Below are positions 25,054-32,790 of a stretch of DNA of 32,790 nt, piece by piece; the stretch's first letter is position 1; every line of letters starts with the position of its first letter. The position numbers were made by a program, and so were the translations under genes. The stretch is from Candidatus Buchananbacteria bacterium RIFCSPHIGHO2_02_FULL_56_16. Its GTDB lineage: Bacteria; Patescibacteriota; Patescibacteriia; Buchananbacterales; UBA6539. The stretch spans positions 1 through 32,790 of the forward strand of contig MHIL01000008.1 of NCBI GenBank assembly GCA_001817495.1. The letters run 5' to 3'. The notes below the pieces were generated by a model that was not told the origin of the DNA, did no database searches, and saw only the letters and a list, made by a program, of their open reading frames with translations.

Positions 25054-26106
25054 ATGACACCCCTCACCATCATCATCCCCACCTACAACCGACCCGGCTA
25101 TCTCCGGCGAATTCTTGACTACTACGAGCTCAAGAGTTGCCCCTACGACATCATTGTGGCTGATTCGAGCCGGCCGGAAGTCAAACTTCAAAACCGGACG
25201 ACGGTCGAAAACCACCGCCAGCTCAACATCCGCTTCCTCGACTCATTCTCACCCGACCTGAACCCCTGGTACAAGCACCCGCGGGTGATTTCAACGGTAA
25301 CCACCGAGTACCTGTCATTTTGCGCTGATGATGATTTCATTCTGCTCGACGGCATTATGGCCGGCCTCAATTTCCTTAAAACCAACCCTGATTTCGTCGT
25401 CGCCCATGGCCAGTACTTTGATTTCCATCTTAAAAAAACCAGCGCCGATGAGCCGGAGTTTTCCTGGCGGCTCGGTGGCTACGACAGTCCCTCGGTTGAC
25501 ACTGACGAACCGGCCGAGCGGCTGCGTGCCCACCTCGACCATTACAACCCGACGTTTTACGGCGTCCATCGGACCGCGGTGGCCAGCGTCGCCTACCGAG
25601 CGCTGCTGGACTTTAAGGTTGACCCGATTTTATTCGGCGAGCTCCTCTCTTCAGCCATCACAGTAATCTATGGTAAAATTAAACGTCTCGAGACGCCTCA
25701 CAGCTTCAGCAACGGCAGCTCGCCGACCGTCTGGCCCGATCTGCTCAAGCTCCGGCGAGAACCGTCATACCCGCCAAAGTACGCGACATTCCGTGACGCG
25801 ACAGCCCACTACCTGAACCAGCAATCAAAGCTCGGCGCCGAACAATCGAACATAATCGTTGACCAGGCGATGAAGGTGTACACCAAACATAACTACCCAC
25901 CGAACTACCGGAGCAAGTTACGGTCACTGGTGAAAAAGGCGCTGCCGGAAAACGTCTACGCTGCCGGCCGGACGCTCTACCGCCGCAGCAAAACCAGTGA
26001 CCGTTCAGCTGCCGGCCAATCTTTGCAACAACATCAAACTGAATTTGACCGGAAAGTTAAAGAAATCGAGTCGCTGGTGCTGCGCGACCGGATAGAGATT
26101 ACCTAG
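25054..26106 (+). CDS. Glycosyltransferase, GT2/TIGR00180-like
   Basis: LTIIIPTYNRPGYLRRILDYYEL, YLSFCADDDFILLDGIMAGLNFL; ATG 25054 preferred over TTG 25030. Confidence 0.8.
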   Translation: MTPLTIIIPTYNRPGYLRRILDYYELKSCPYDIIVADSSRPEVKLQNRTTVENHRQLNIRFLDSFSPDLNPWYKHPRVISTVTTEYLSFCADDDFILLDGIMAGLNFLKTNPDFVVAHGQYFDFHLKKTSADEPEFSWRLGGYDSPSVDTDEPAERLRAHLDHYNPTFYGVHRTAVASVAYRALLDFKVDPILFGELLSSAITVIYGKIKRLETPHSFSNGSSPTVWPDLLKLRREPSYPPKYATFRDATAHYLNQQSKLGAEQSNIIVDQAMKVYTKHNYPPNYRSKLRSLVKKALPENVYAAGRTLYRRSKTSDRSAAGQSLQQHQTEFDRKVKEIESLVLRDRIEIT

Positions 26107-26153
26107 AAATGTCTAGATCAAATTCAAATAACTGGAGAAAGCTTGTAATTTGA

Positions 26154-26228
26154 AGCTTTTAGCTGATAGCTGTTAGAGGGTGCGATCAGAAAAGCCTTCT
26201 ATACCCTAAAAGCTAACAGCTAAAAGCT
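26154..26228. repeat. 23-bp inverted repeat hairpin element of AGCTTTTAGCT words
   Basis: Arms 26154-26176 and 26206-26228 are reverse complements with 2 mismatches; same family as 14446-14519. Confidence 0.85.
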
Positions 26229-26249
26229 GGCTTGAACCTCGACTTGCAT

Positions 26250-26984
26250 ATGAAAACTAAAACAATCCTCGCCATCATCCCCGCCCGCGGCGGCTCCAAA
26301 CGCCTGCCAGATAAAAATATTTGGCCGTTCGCCGGTACGCCGCTGATCGCCCACACCATTAAGCTGGCCCGTCGCTGCAGCGCGGTCGATCGCATTATCG
26401 TTGATACTGATTCGCCAAAAATCGCGACGATCGCCCGCCGCTACGGCGCCGAGGTGCCGTTCCTGCGCCCGGCTCAATTGGCCACTGACAAGGCCCTGAT
26501 GGTTGACGCGATTCTGCACAGCCTCGACCGCCTGGCCGCGCAGCAGCGCTACCGGCCTGACTTCGTCATGCTCCTGCAGCCCAATGCGCCGCTGACCATT
26601 GCTGACGACCTCAACCGGTGCGTGGCAGTAACGAAAACCGCCGGCGTGGAGTCGGTAGCGACCGTTGCCGCAACCCAGCCGCTCTTGTTCACCATTAAAC
26701 CAAACGGAACGCTCGAGATGGCCAACCGCGTCCGGCTGACCTCAACCAACGCCCAGCAGCTGCCCGGCGGCTACCTGTTCACCGGTAGCGTCTTTCTGAT
26801 TAAAACCAGCGTCCTGCGCCGGGTCAGGCGCTTCTTTACCCCTGCCACCCGGCCGGTTGAGATTCCCCGCTGGCGGGCAATTGACATTGATACCGCCGAA
26901 GACCTGGCGCTGGCCGAGCTGGTCTACCGTAACAGAACCGCACTCAACCAACGCATCAAACAATTAACCTCAAACCGGAAATGA
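26250..26984 (+). CDS. Acylneuraminate/nonulosonate cytidylyltransferase (NeuA/LegF/PseF-like)
   Basis: ILAIIPARGGSKRLPDKNIWPFAGTPLIAHTI, DTDSPKIATIARRYGAEVPFLRPAQLATD, LLQPNAPL. Confidence 0.88.
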   Translation: MKTKTILAIIPARGGSKRLPDKNIWPFAGTPLIAHTIKLARRCSAVDRIIVDTDSPKIATIARRYGAEVPFLRPAQLATDKALMVDAILHSLDRLAAQQRYRPDFVMLLQPNAPLTIADDLNRCVAVTKTAGVESVATVAATQPLLFTIKPNGTLEMANRVRLTSTNAQQLPGGYLFTGSVFLIKTSVLRRVRRFFTPATRPVEIPRWRAIDIDTAEDLALAELVYRNRTALNQRIKQLTSNRK

Positions 26985-28513
26985 AAAACGTCAGAGTCAT
27001 CGCCCGCCTCGACATCAAGGGACCAAACGTCGTCAAAGGCGTTTCGTTTGAGTGCCTGCGGGTGATGGGTAAGCCGGTAACGCTGGCCGAAAAGTACTAC
27101 CTCGACGGCGCCGACGAAATCATCTACATCGACACCGTCGCCTCGCTCTACCAACGGCCGATCGATTTAGCCCTGGTTCACGAGACGGCCAAACGGATCT
27201 TTGTCCCGTTCACCGTCGGCGGCGGCATTAAGACTATTGCCGACATTCGGGCGACGCTCAAAGCCGGCGCGGACAAGGTTGCGATTAACACCGCGGCGAT
27301 CCGCAACCCTCACCTGATCGCCCAGGCGGCCCAGGTCTTCGGCTCGCAGTGCATCGTCGTTTCAATCGCCGCCAAAAAAATCCAGCCGGGGCAGTGGGAA
27401 GCCTACACCGACAACACCCGCGAGCAGACCGGCATGGACGCGGCAGCCTGGGCCAAGAAAGCCCAGGAGCTGGGCGCCGGTGAAATTCTGCTGACTTCGG
27501 TTGACCAGGACGGTGGCCAGGCCGGGTTTGATCTTGAATTAGTCGAAGCAGTTTCAAAAGTGCTGTCCATCCCGCTGATTGTTTCCGGCGGCGGCGGCAC
27601 GGCTGAAGATTTCGCCGGCTGCGCCGGGCTCGGAGCGGTTGATGGCGTGACCGCCGCGTCGGCGCTGCACTACGGCGCGCTCACGATTCAGGTGATTAAA
27701 AAGGCGCTCACCGAAAAAAAAGTCAGCGTCAGAAACGCCCCCCTGCCCCAAAAAACCGTCAGCGTCGAGGTGCTCGGTGAACCGGGACTTAAGAACTACA
27801 ACAGCTACACCGTCCGACATCTTGCATGGCAGCAATCGGAAACTGGCAGCGCCCGGGCTACCGAGGCGGAGATCGTCGAACCGGCGAACGCCGACATCGG
27901 CATCGTCAACTACGGTATCAATAACCTCTACAGCGTCATCGAAGCCTTTCGCGCCATTGGCAAATCGGTCCGGCTGGTGGAAACCCCAGACCAGATGGAT
28001 GCCGTCCGCTGCCTGGTTTTGCCGGGCATGGGAGCGTTCGCTGACGGTATGGATGAACTCAACCAACGAAACTTGATTGACACGCTCAAGCAGCAGGCAT
28101 CAAGCGGCAAACCGATTCTGGGCATCTGCCTGGGGATGCAGCTCTTGTTTTCCGAGAGCGATGAGTTCGGCCACCACCAGGGCCTGGACTTAATTCCCGG
28201 CCGGGTCGTCATGATCCAATCGAAAGAACCGATCAAGATTCCCCAGATCGGCTGGAACCGTTTAGCCGTGGCTGACCAACCAAACCCGCTGTTTGCCGAC
28301 CTGCCGGAGAACGGTGAAGTCTACTTTGCCCAGTCGTACTACCCCGTGCCCAACCGCGCCGAAACGGTACTCGCAACCACCACCTACGGCGACCAGCAGT
28401 TCTGCATTACCGTCCAGAAGGACAACATCGTCGGCACGCTCTTCCACCCGGAAAAAAGCGGCGAGGTTGGCTTAGCCATCCTAAAAAATTTCTGCCGGTA
28501 TTACCACCTTTAG
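26981..28513 (+). CDS. HisF-HisH fusion (imidazole-glycerol-phosphate-synthase-like cyclase + glutaminase), likely ammonia donor for sugar amidation
   Basis: N-terminus [42 protein letters not shown] (HisF); C-terminus [33 protein letters not shown] (HisH triad). Confidence 0.9.
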   Translation: MKNVRVIARLDIKGPNVVKGVSFECLRVMGKPVTLAEKYYLDGADEIIYIDTVASLYQRPIDLALVHETAKRIFVPFTVGGGIKTIADIRATLKAGADKVAINTAAIRNPHLIAQAAQVFGSQCIVVSIAAKKIQPGQWEAYTDNTREQTGMDAAAWAKKAQELGAGEILLTSVDQDGGQAGFDLELVEAVSKVLSIPLIVSGGGGTAEDFAGCAGLGAVDGVTAASALHYGALTIQVIKKALTEKKVSVRNAPLPQKTVSVEVLGEPGLKNYNSYTVRHLAWQQSETGSARATEAEIVEPANADIGIVNYGINNLYSVIEAFRAIGKSVRLVETPDQMDAVRCLVLPGMGAFADGMDELNQRNLIDTLKQQASSGKPILGICLGMQLLFSESDEFGHHQGLDLIPGRVVMIQSKEPIKIPQIGWNRLAVADQPNPLFADLPENGEVYFAQSYYPVPNRAETVLATTTYGDQQFCITVQKDNIVGTLFHPEKSGEVGLAILKNFCRYYHL

Positions 28514-28514
28514 T

Positions 28515-29780
28515 ATGACCATTACGCTCAAGCTACCAAAACTCGACATTGACGACCAAAAGTACCAGGCGTACCCGAAGGTTACCGTTGACAGGCAGTT
28601 CGAGACGGTTCCGGATGAGATCACCTTCTGCAGCCGGTGCGTCATCTCCAACCAGCGGCCGCGGACCGTGTTCGACAACGAGGGCGTCTGCAGCGCCTGC
28701 CGCTACGCCGAGAAAAAGTTCGGCGGCAGTATTGACTGGGACAAACGGGAAGCCGAGCTGCGCGCCCTGCTCGACGCTCACCGCTCCAAAGACGGCAGCT
28801 TCGACTGTCTGGTACCCTCGAGCGGCGGCAAGGACAGCGCCGTGGTCATTCACCAGCTCAAGCACCAGTACGGCATGCACCCGCTGGCAATTACCTGGGC
28901 GCCGTTTGTCTACACCGACGTCGGCTGGGAGAACTACCTGAACACCATCCAGGCGGGCTTTGACGGCCTAGTGGCCTGGCCCAACGGTCTGCTCCACCGC
29001 AAGCTGGCCCGGGTGGCGTTTGAGCTCAAGGGCGACGCCTTCGAGCCGTTCGTCTATGGTCAAAAATCATTCGCGTTTCACGCCGCGCTGCGCTTTAAGA
29101 TCCCCCTGATCTTCTACGGCGAGAACGGCGAGGTGGAGTACGGCGGCTCGATGCAGAACGCCGATAAACCATTTGAAGCAGTTGAAGACTGGGAGCAGCT
29201 GTACTTCAAGGGTTCGGGCGTCAAAACCCTGGCCGCCGCGGGTGAGAAGATGGGCATCTTAAGCCAGACGGATCTTAAAGAAAACAGCTTCCAGTTCTAC
29301 CAGGCGCCGCCGATTGAGGAGATTAAAAAGCTCAACATCCAGATGCACTGGTGGTCGTACTACAAGCTGTGGGTACCGCAGGAAAACTTTTACTACGCGG
29401 CCAAGCACACCGGCTTTACCGTCAATCCCGGGGGCCGGACCGGCGGCACCTACACCAAGGGCTTCAGCATAGACGACAAGCTCGACCCGTTCCACTACTA
29501 CCTGATGTTCATTAAGCTCGGCCACGGCCGGGCCAGCCGCGAGGCCTCGAGCGACGTGCGCTGCGGCCACCTGACCCGCGACGAGGCGGTGGCGCTGGTC
29601 AAGCGTTTCGACCGGGATTTCCCCAAAACCTATTTCAAAGATTTTCTTACGTACCTCGATATCACCGAAGAACACTTCTGGCAAATTATTGACCGCTACC
29701 GCCGGCCCAATGTCTGGAAAAAAGTAAACGGCGAATGGAAGCTGCGCCATACGGTCGCGAAAGACGGAACCGATGACTAG
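28515..29780 (+). CDS. N-acetyl sugar amidotransferase (WbuX/WbpG/PseA family)
   Basis: ITFCSRCVISNQRPRTVFDNEGVCSACRYAEK, SSGGKDSAVVIHQL, GENGEVEYGG. Confidence 0.9.
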   Translation: MTITLKLPKLDIDDQKYQAYPKVTVDRQFETVPDEITFCSRCVISNQRPRTVFDNEGVCSACRYAEKKFGGSIDWDKREAELRALLDAHRSKDGSFDCLVPSSGGKDSAVVIHQLKHQYGMHPLAITWAPFVYTDVGWENYLNTIQAGFDGLVAWPNGLLHRKLARVAFELKGDAFEPFVYGQKSFAFHAALRFKIPLIFYGENGEVEYGGSMQNADKPFEAVEDWEQLYFKGSGVKTLAAAGEKMGILSQTDLKENSFQFYQAPPIEEIKKLNIQMHWWSYYKLWVPQENFYYAAKHTGFTVNPGGRTGGTYTKGFSIDDKLDPFHYYLMFIKLGHGRASREASSDVRCGHLTRDEAVALVKRFDRDFPKTYFKDFLTYLDITEEHFWQIIDRYRRPNVWKKVNGEWKLRHTVAKDGTDD

Positions 29781-29800
29781 CATGAAACCTGTAACTTAAA

Positions 29801-29845
29801 ACTTGAAACCTTGCGAATTCTATGCCTATGTTTCACGTTTCAAGT
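29801..29845. repeat. Inverted repeat ACTTGAAAC / GTTTCAAGT in an intergenic spacer rich in GAAAC-type words
   Basis: 29801-29809 and 29837-29845 are exact reverse complements. Confidence 0.6.
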
Positions 29846-29867
29846 GCTTTGCCCTTAGATTAAGTCT

Positions 29868-30923
29868 ATGCTCAAACCAATCATCATTAATAAAGTCGCT
29901 ATCGGTCCCGGACGCAAGCCATACGTCGTCGCCGAGATCGGCGTGAACCACAACGGCCGGCTCGATTTGGCATTGAAGCTTATTGACGCAGCCGCCAAGG
30001 CCGGCGCCGACGCGGTGAAGTTCCAGACGTTTCGGGCCGAAGAGGTCACGACTGTCGCAACACCCATCGCCAGCTACCAGGCAAAAAATACCGGCCGCAA
30101 ACAGTCAATGCAGGCGATGATACGAAAGCTCGAGCTCAATGAACGCTTTTACCCGCGTCTCATCAGTCACAGCAGAAAGCGCAAGGTTGCTTTCTTTTCG
30201 GCGGCCCAGGGCGGCTTTGTGTCGGTTGATTTGCTAGAGCGGCTCGGCGTACCAATGTTCAAAATTGGTTCGGGCGACCTCACGAACCTCCCGCTGCTGC
30301 GGTACGTTGCACGGCTCAAGAAACCTATTATCCTCGGTACCGGTATGGCAACCATGGTTGAGATTCAAGCAGCGATTAAAACCATGAAAGGGGCGGGAAA
30401 CGACAAGATCATTGTTCTGCAGTGCACCACCGATTATCCGGCCGATCCACGCGAGGCTAACCTGGCGGTAATACCCGAAATGATCAAAAAAATAAAAACC
30501 CTCGTGGGTTACTCGGACCACACCATGGGAATCAGGGTGCCGCTGATGGCCGCAACATTGGGTGCCTGTATGATTGAAAAACATTTCACGTTAAACCGCG
30601 GTTTAGCAGGTCCCGACCACAAAGCATCAGCGACACCGGCCGAGCTACAGCAGCTCGTTAAGGCCGTCAAATTCGTCCCGGCTATCCTAGGTAAACCCAT
30701 TAAGCGTCCGAGCCGCAGCGAGCTGCCGTACCTGCCGCTCATCCGAAAAAGTGTTGTTGCCGCTCGCGACATCGCTAAGGGTGAAAAATTCACCAGAAAG
30801 AACCTGGCGATCAAGCGGCCCGGCACTGGTTTAGCGCCCAGGTACTTCGACGCGCTCATCGGGAGAATTGCCAAGCGCGACCTTCCTAAAGACAACCTCA
30901 TTTCTTTATCCGACGTCAAATGA
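29868..30923 (+). CDS. neuB: Nonulosonic acid synthase (NeuB/LegI/PseI family) with SAF domain
   Basis: YVVAEIGVNHNGRLDLALKLIDAAAKAGADAVKFQTF, IGSGDLTNLPLLRYVA, GYSDHTMG, EKHFTLNRGLAGPDHKAS, C-terminal RKSVVAARDIAKGEKFT. Confidence 0.92.
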   Translation: MLKPIIINKVAIGPGRKPYVVAEIGVNHNGRLDLALKLIDAAAKAGADAVKFQTFRAEEVTTVATPIASYQAKNTGRKQSMQAMIRKLELNERFYPRLISHSRKRKVAFFSAAQGGFVSVDLLERLGVPMFKIGSGDLTNLPLLRYVARLKKPIILGTGMATMVEIQAAIKTMKGAGNDKIIVLQCTTDYPADPREANLAVIPEMIKKIKTLVGYSDHTMGIRVPLMAATLGACMIEKHFTLNRGLAGPDHKASATPAELQQLVKAVKFVPAILGKPIKRPSRSELPYLPLIRKSVVAARDIAKGEKFTRKNLAIKRPGTGLAPRYFDALIGRIAKRDLPKDNLISLSDVK

Positions 30924-32029
30924 AACGAAAAACTCTCCTCATGGTTACCGGCACGCGGGCTGAATACGGCTTGTTCAAGTCCACGATTTTGAAGCTGAAA
31001 AAGAGTAAGCGGCTCACCGTCAAGCTGCTCGCGACCGGCATGCACACGCTCAAGCAGTACGGCTACACGCTGAACGAGATTCGGAAAGATACTCACGTTG
31101 ATTGCGTCGTGCCCATTAGCAAACAAGACGACATGGGCAGCGCGCTGGCCAAAGAAATCGCCGGCATTAACCGGTACGTCAATAGTAACAGAATTGACGC
31201 CATCTTAGTGATCGGCGACCGCGATGAGCCGTTTGCCGCGGCTACCGTCGGTATCCATCGCAACATTCCGGTGATTCACGTTTCCGGCGGCGACGTTTCC
31301 GGCCCGACGGTTGACCACTACCTGCGCAACGCCATTACGGTTTTTTCCAAGCTCCACCTGGTGCAGACCGAGCAGAGCAAACAAAACGTCATCAGGCTCG
31401 GCGCCGATGTACGTCAGGTCCGAGTCGTCGGTTCGGCCGGACTCGACGGACTCACGCCCAAAGCGCTCATGAGCCGAAGCGCGTTAGCGAAGCAGCTTAA
31501 GCTTGAGGCCGGTCAGTCGTGGCTGCTGGTGGCGCAGCACCCGACGCCGTTTGATACCGTGCCGCTTACCCGGCAGATCGGCTCGGTGCTCACCGCCCTT
31601 AGCCGGCAGGCCGGCGAAAAAATTATTACCTACCCCAACGCCGACACCGGCTCGCGTATCTTTATTACGGCGATTGAGAAACTTAAAGGTAAAGCCGGCT
31701 TTCACCTTTTTCAAAATTTGAACCACAAAATTTTCTTAAGCTTGCAGTACCACTGCGATGCGCTTATCGGTAACAGCAGTTCCGGTTTAATGGAAGCCGG
31801 CTTTCTCAAAACGCCGTTTGTCCTGGTCGGCAACCGCCAGGGTAGGCGGGAAGCCGGCAAAAACGTCATCCCGGTGAACTACGACCCGCGCCAAATCAAG
31901 GTGGGTATTGATCGAGCGCGGTCAGCCGCCTTTTGCCGACGACTGAAGCAAAGCCGGCCGGTCTATCAGGGCGGCGACGTTTCCGGCAACATCGTCCGGG
32001 CAATCGAACAATTTTTGACCAATCACTAG
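30920..32029 (+). CDS. neuC: UDP-/GDP-N-acetylhexosamine 2-epimerase, hydrolysing (NeuC/LegG-like)
   Basis: LLMVTGTRAEYGLFKSTILKL, LVIGDRDEPFAAA, HVSGGDVSGPTVDHYLRNAI, DALIGNSSSGLMEAGFLKTPFVLVGNRQGRRE; ATGA overlap with neuB. Confidence 0.88.
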   Translation: MKRKTLLMVTGTRAEYGLFKSTILKLKKSKRLTVKLLATGMHTLKQYGYTLNEIRKDTHVDCVVPISKQDDMGSALAKEIAGINRYVNSNRIDAILVIGDRDEPFAAATVGIHRNIPVIHVSGGDVSGPTVDHYLRNAITVFSKLHLVQTEQSKQNVIRLGADVRQVRVVGSAGLDGLTPKALMSRSALAKQLKLEAGQSWLLVAQHPTPFDTVPLTRQIGSVLTALSRQAGEKIITYPNADTGSRIFITAIEKLKGKAGFHLFQNLNHKIFLSLQYHCDALIGNSSSGLMEAGFLKTPFVLVGNRQGRREAGKNVIPVNYDPRQIKVGIDRARSAAFCRRLKQSRPVYQGGDVSGNIVRAIEQFLTNH

Positions 32030-32031
32030 CC

Positions 32032-32790
32032 ATGCGAACAATTCGGTTTGAAGACAACCAGTTCCACTCTACCTACAGCGACGGCAGCTTCTCGCCGAAA
32101 GAAATTTTTGAGTACAACCAGTTCCACCACCGCCTTGATTTGACCATTACCGACCACGTGGATAAAAATACCGATTGGTTCGGCCGCTACGTCGAAGACA
32201 TCCAAGAGCTCCGGAAGAACTACCCTGATTTTTCCATTAAAATTGGCTGCGAAGTCAAAATTGTTGATGAGCGCGGTGAGCTCAACACCACCGATGAAAT
32301 TCTCAAGCAAGCCGAGGTCGTTACCGGAACGGTTCACCACTTCCCCGGTATCAAGTCACTTGGCCTGGAAGCACTGATTGAGCAGGAGTTTATTTTGACC
32401 AAACTGCTGGCGGAAAACAAAAAAATTGACGTCCTGGGCCATCCGTTCAGCATGGTGAAGCGCTTCTACAAAGCTGACGTGCCTGAAGCCTACGTCCGGG
32501 AGGTCTACGAGCGGTGCGTCAAAAACGGCATCAAGCTGGAGTACAACCAAAAAAACTGCCCGGCCAGCGTCCGGAAGCTGGTAGTGAGCGAAATTGCCAA
32601 GGGTAATATTAAAAACTTTTCTTTCGGCAGCGACATGCACCACGATTTGAGCGAGCTGGGCAACTCGGCGTTTGACGTCGCCGACCCGGTGACCGTGCTG
32701 GTTACCGGCGCCGGCGCAGGGGTTGGCCAAAGCATTATCAAGGCCTTAAAGCTCTCGGCGATTAAGACGCGTATCATCGCCACCGATGCC
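32032..32790 (+). CDS. PHP-domain protein fused to a CarB-like ATP-grasp N-terminal region (incomplete; runs off window)
   Basis: Manual translation, open to the window end: MRTIRFEDNQFHSTYSDGSFSPKEIF...TITDHVD...GCEVKI...VTGTVHH...VLGHPF...FGSDMHH...VLVTGAGAGVGQSIIKALKLSAIKTRIIATDA. Absent from the ORF track because there is no stop in the window. Confidence 0.8.
   Translation, partial: MRTIRFEDNQFHSTYSDGSFSPKEIFEYNQFHHRLDLTITDHVDKNTDWFGRYVEDIQELRKNYPDFSIKIGCEVKIVDERGELNTTDEILKQAEVVTGTVHHFPGIKSLGLEALIEQEFILTKLLAENKKIDVLGHPFSMVKRFYKADVPEAYVREVYERCVKNGIKLEYNQKNCPASVRKLVVSEIAKGNIKNFSFGSDMHHDLSELGNSAFDVADPVTVLVTGAGAGVGQSIIKALKLSAIKTRIIATDA

Noticed and set aside
27554-28066. 170-aa antisense ORF in the HisF-HisH linker region
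   Set aside because: Shadow ORF; the sense strand reads continuously through a plausible interdomain linker.
30509-31126. 205-aa minus-strand ORF opposite neuB/neuC
   Set aside because: Overlaps two clear coding genes; no family signature.

Overview
This 32.8 kb window looks like part of a bacterial surface-glycan biosynthesis locus, probably from an uncultured lineage. I cannot assign taxonomy from the sequence; candidate-phyla-type bacteria are only a guess. Left flank: a NYN/LabA-like nuclease, a HicB/HicA-like pair, two coupled GT4 glycosyltransferases on the minus strand and one GT4 on the plus strand. A minus-strand pyrimidine unit follows (PyrE-PyrF fusion plus a second, different-type PyrF), then a pterin dehydratase and a small HTH protein. 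From about 8.8 kb to the window end runs a nearly gapless plus-strand operon. It encodes gmd, a GDP-fucose-synthase-like SDR, an ABC flippase-type transporter, C-methyltransferases, an RmlC-like cupin, GDP-manno-heptose genes (hddA, gmhA, and hddC fused to gmhB), SDR epimerases, a sugar formyltransferase, GNAT, a DegT-type aminotransferase, a CmcI-like protein, a glycosyltransferase, and a nonulosonic-acid-type module (CMP-sugar synthetase, HisF-HisH fusion, WbuX/PseA-like amidotransferase, NeuB, NeuC). A PHP plus ATP-grasp-like protein is cut by the window end. The strongest finding is a roughly 320 bp element (about 23960-24279). It carries only a GIY-YIG nuclease ORF between near-perfect terminal inverted repeats, flanked by a TATG duplication. 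Removing it in silico restores a 4-bp ATGA stop/start overlap between the neighbouring operon genes. Other signals are paired AGCTTTTAGCT hairpin elements at operon module junctions, a repeated terminator-promoter module at three sites, a C-methyltransferase split at an A6 run, a HisF-HisH fusion in the reverse of the eukaryotic HIS7 order with a catalytic Asp replaced, and a possible pyrimidine leader switch.
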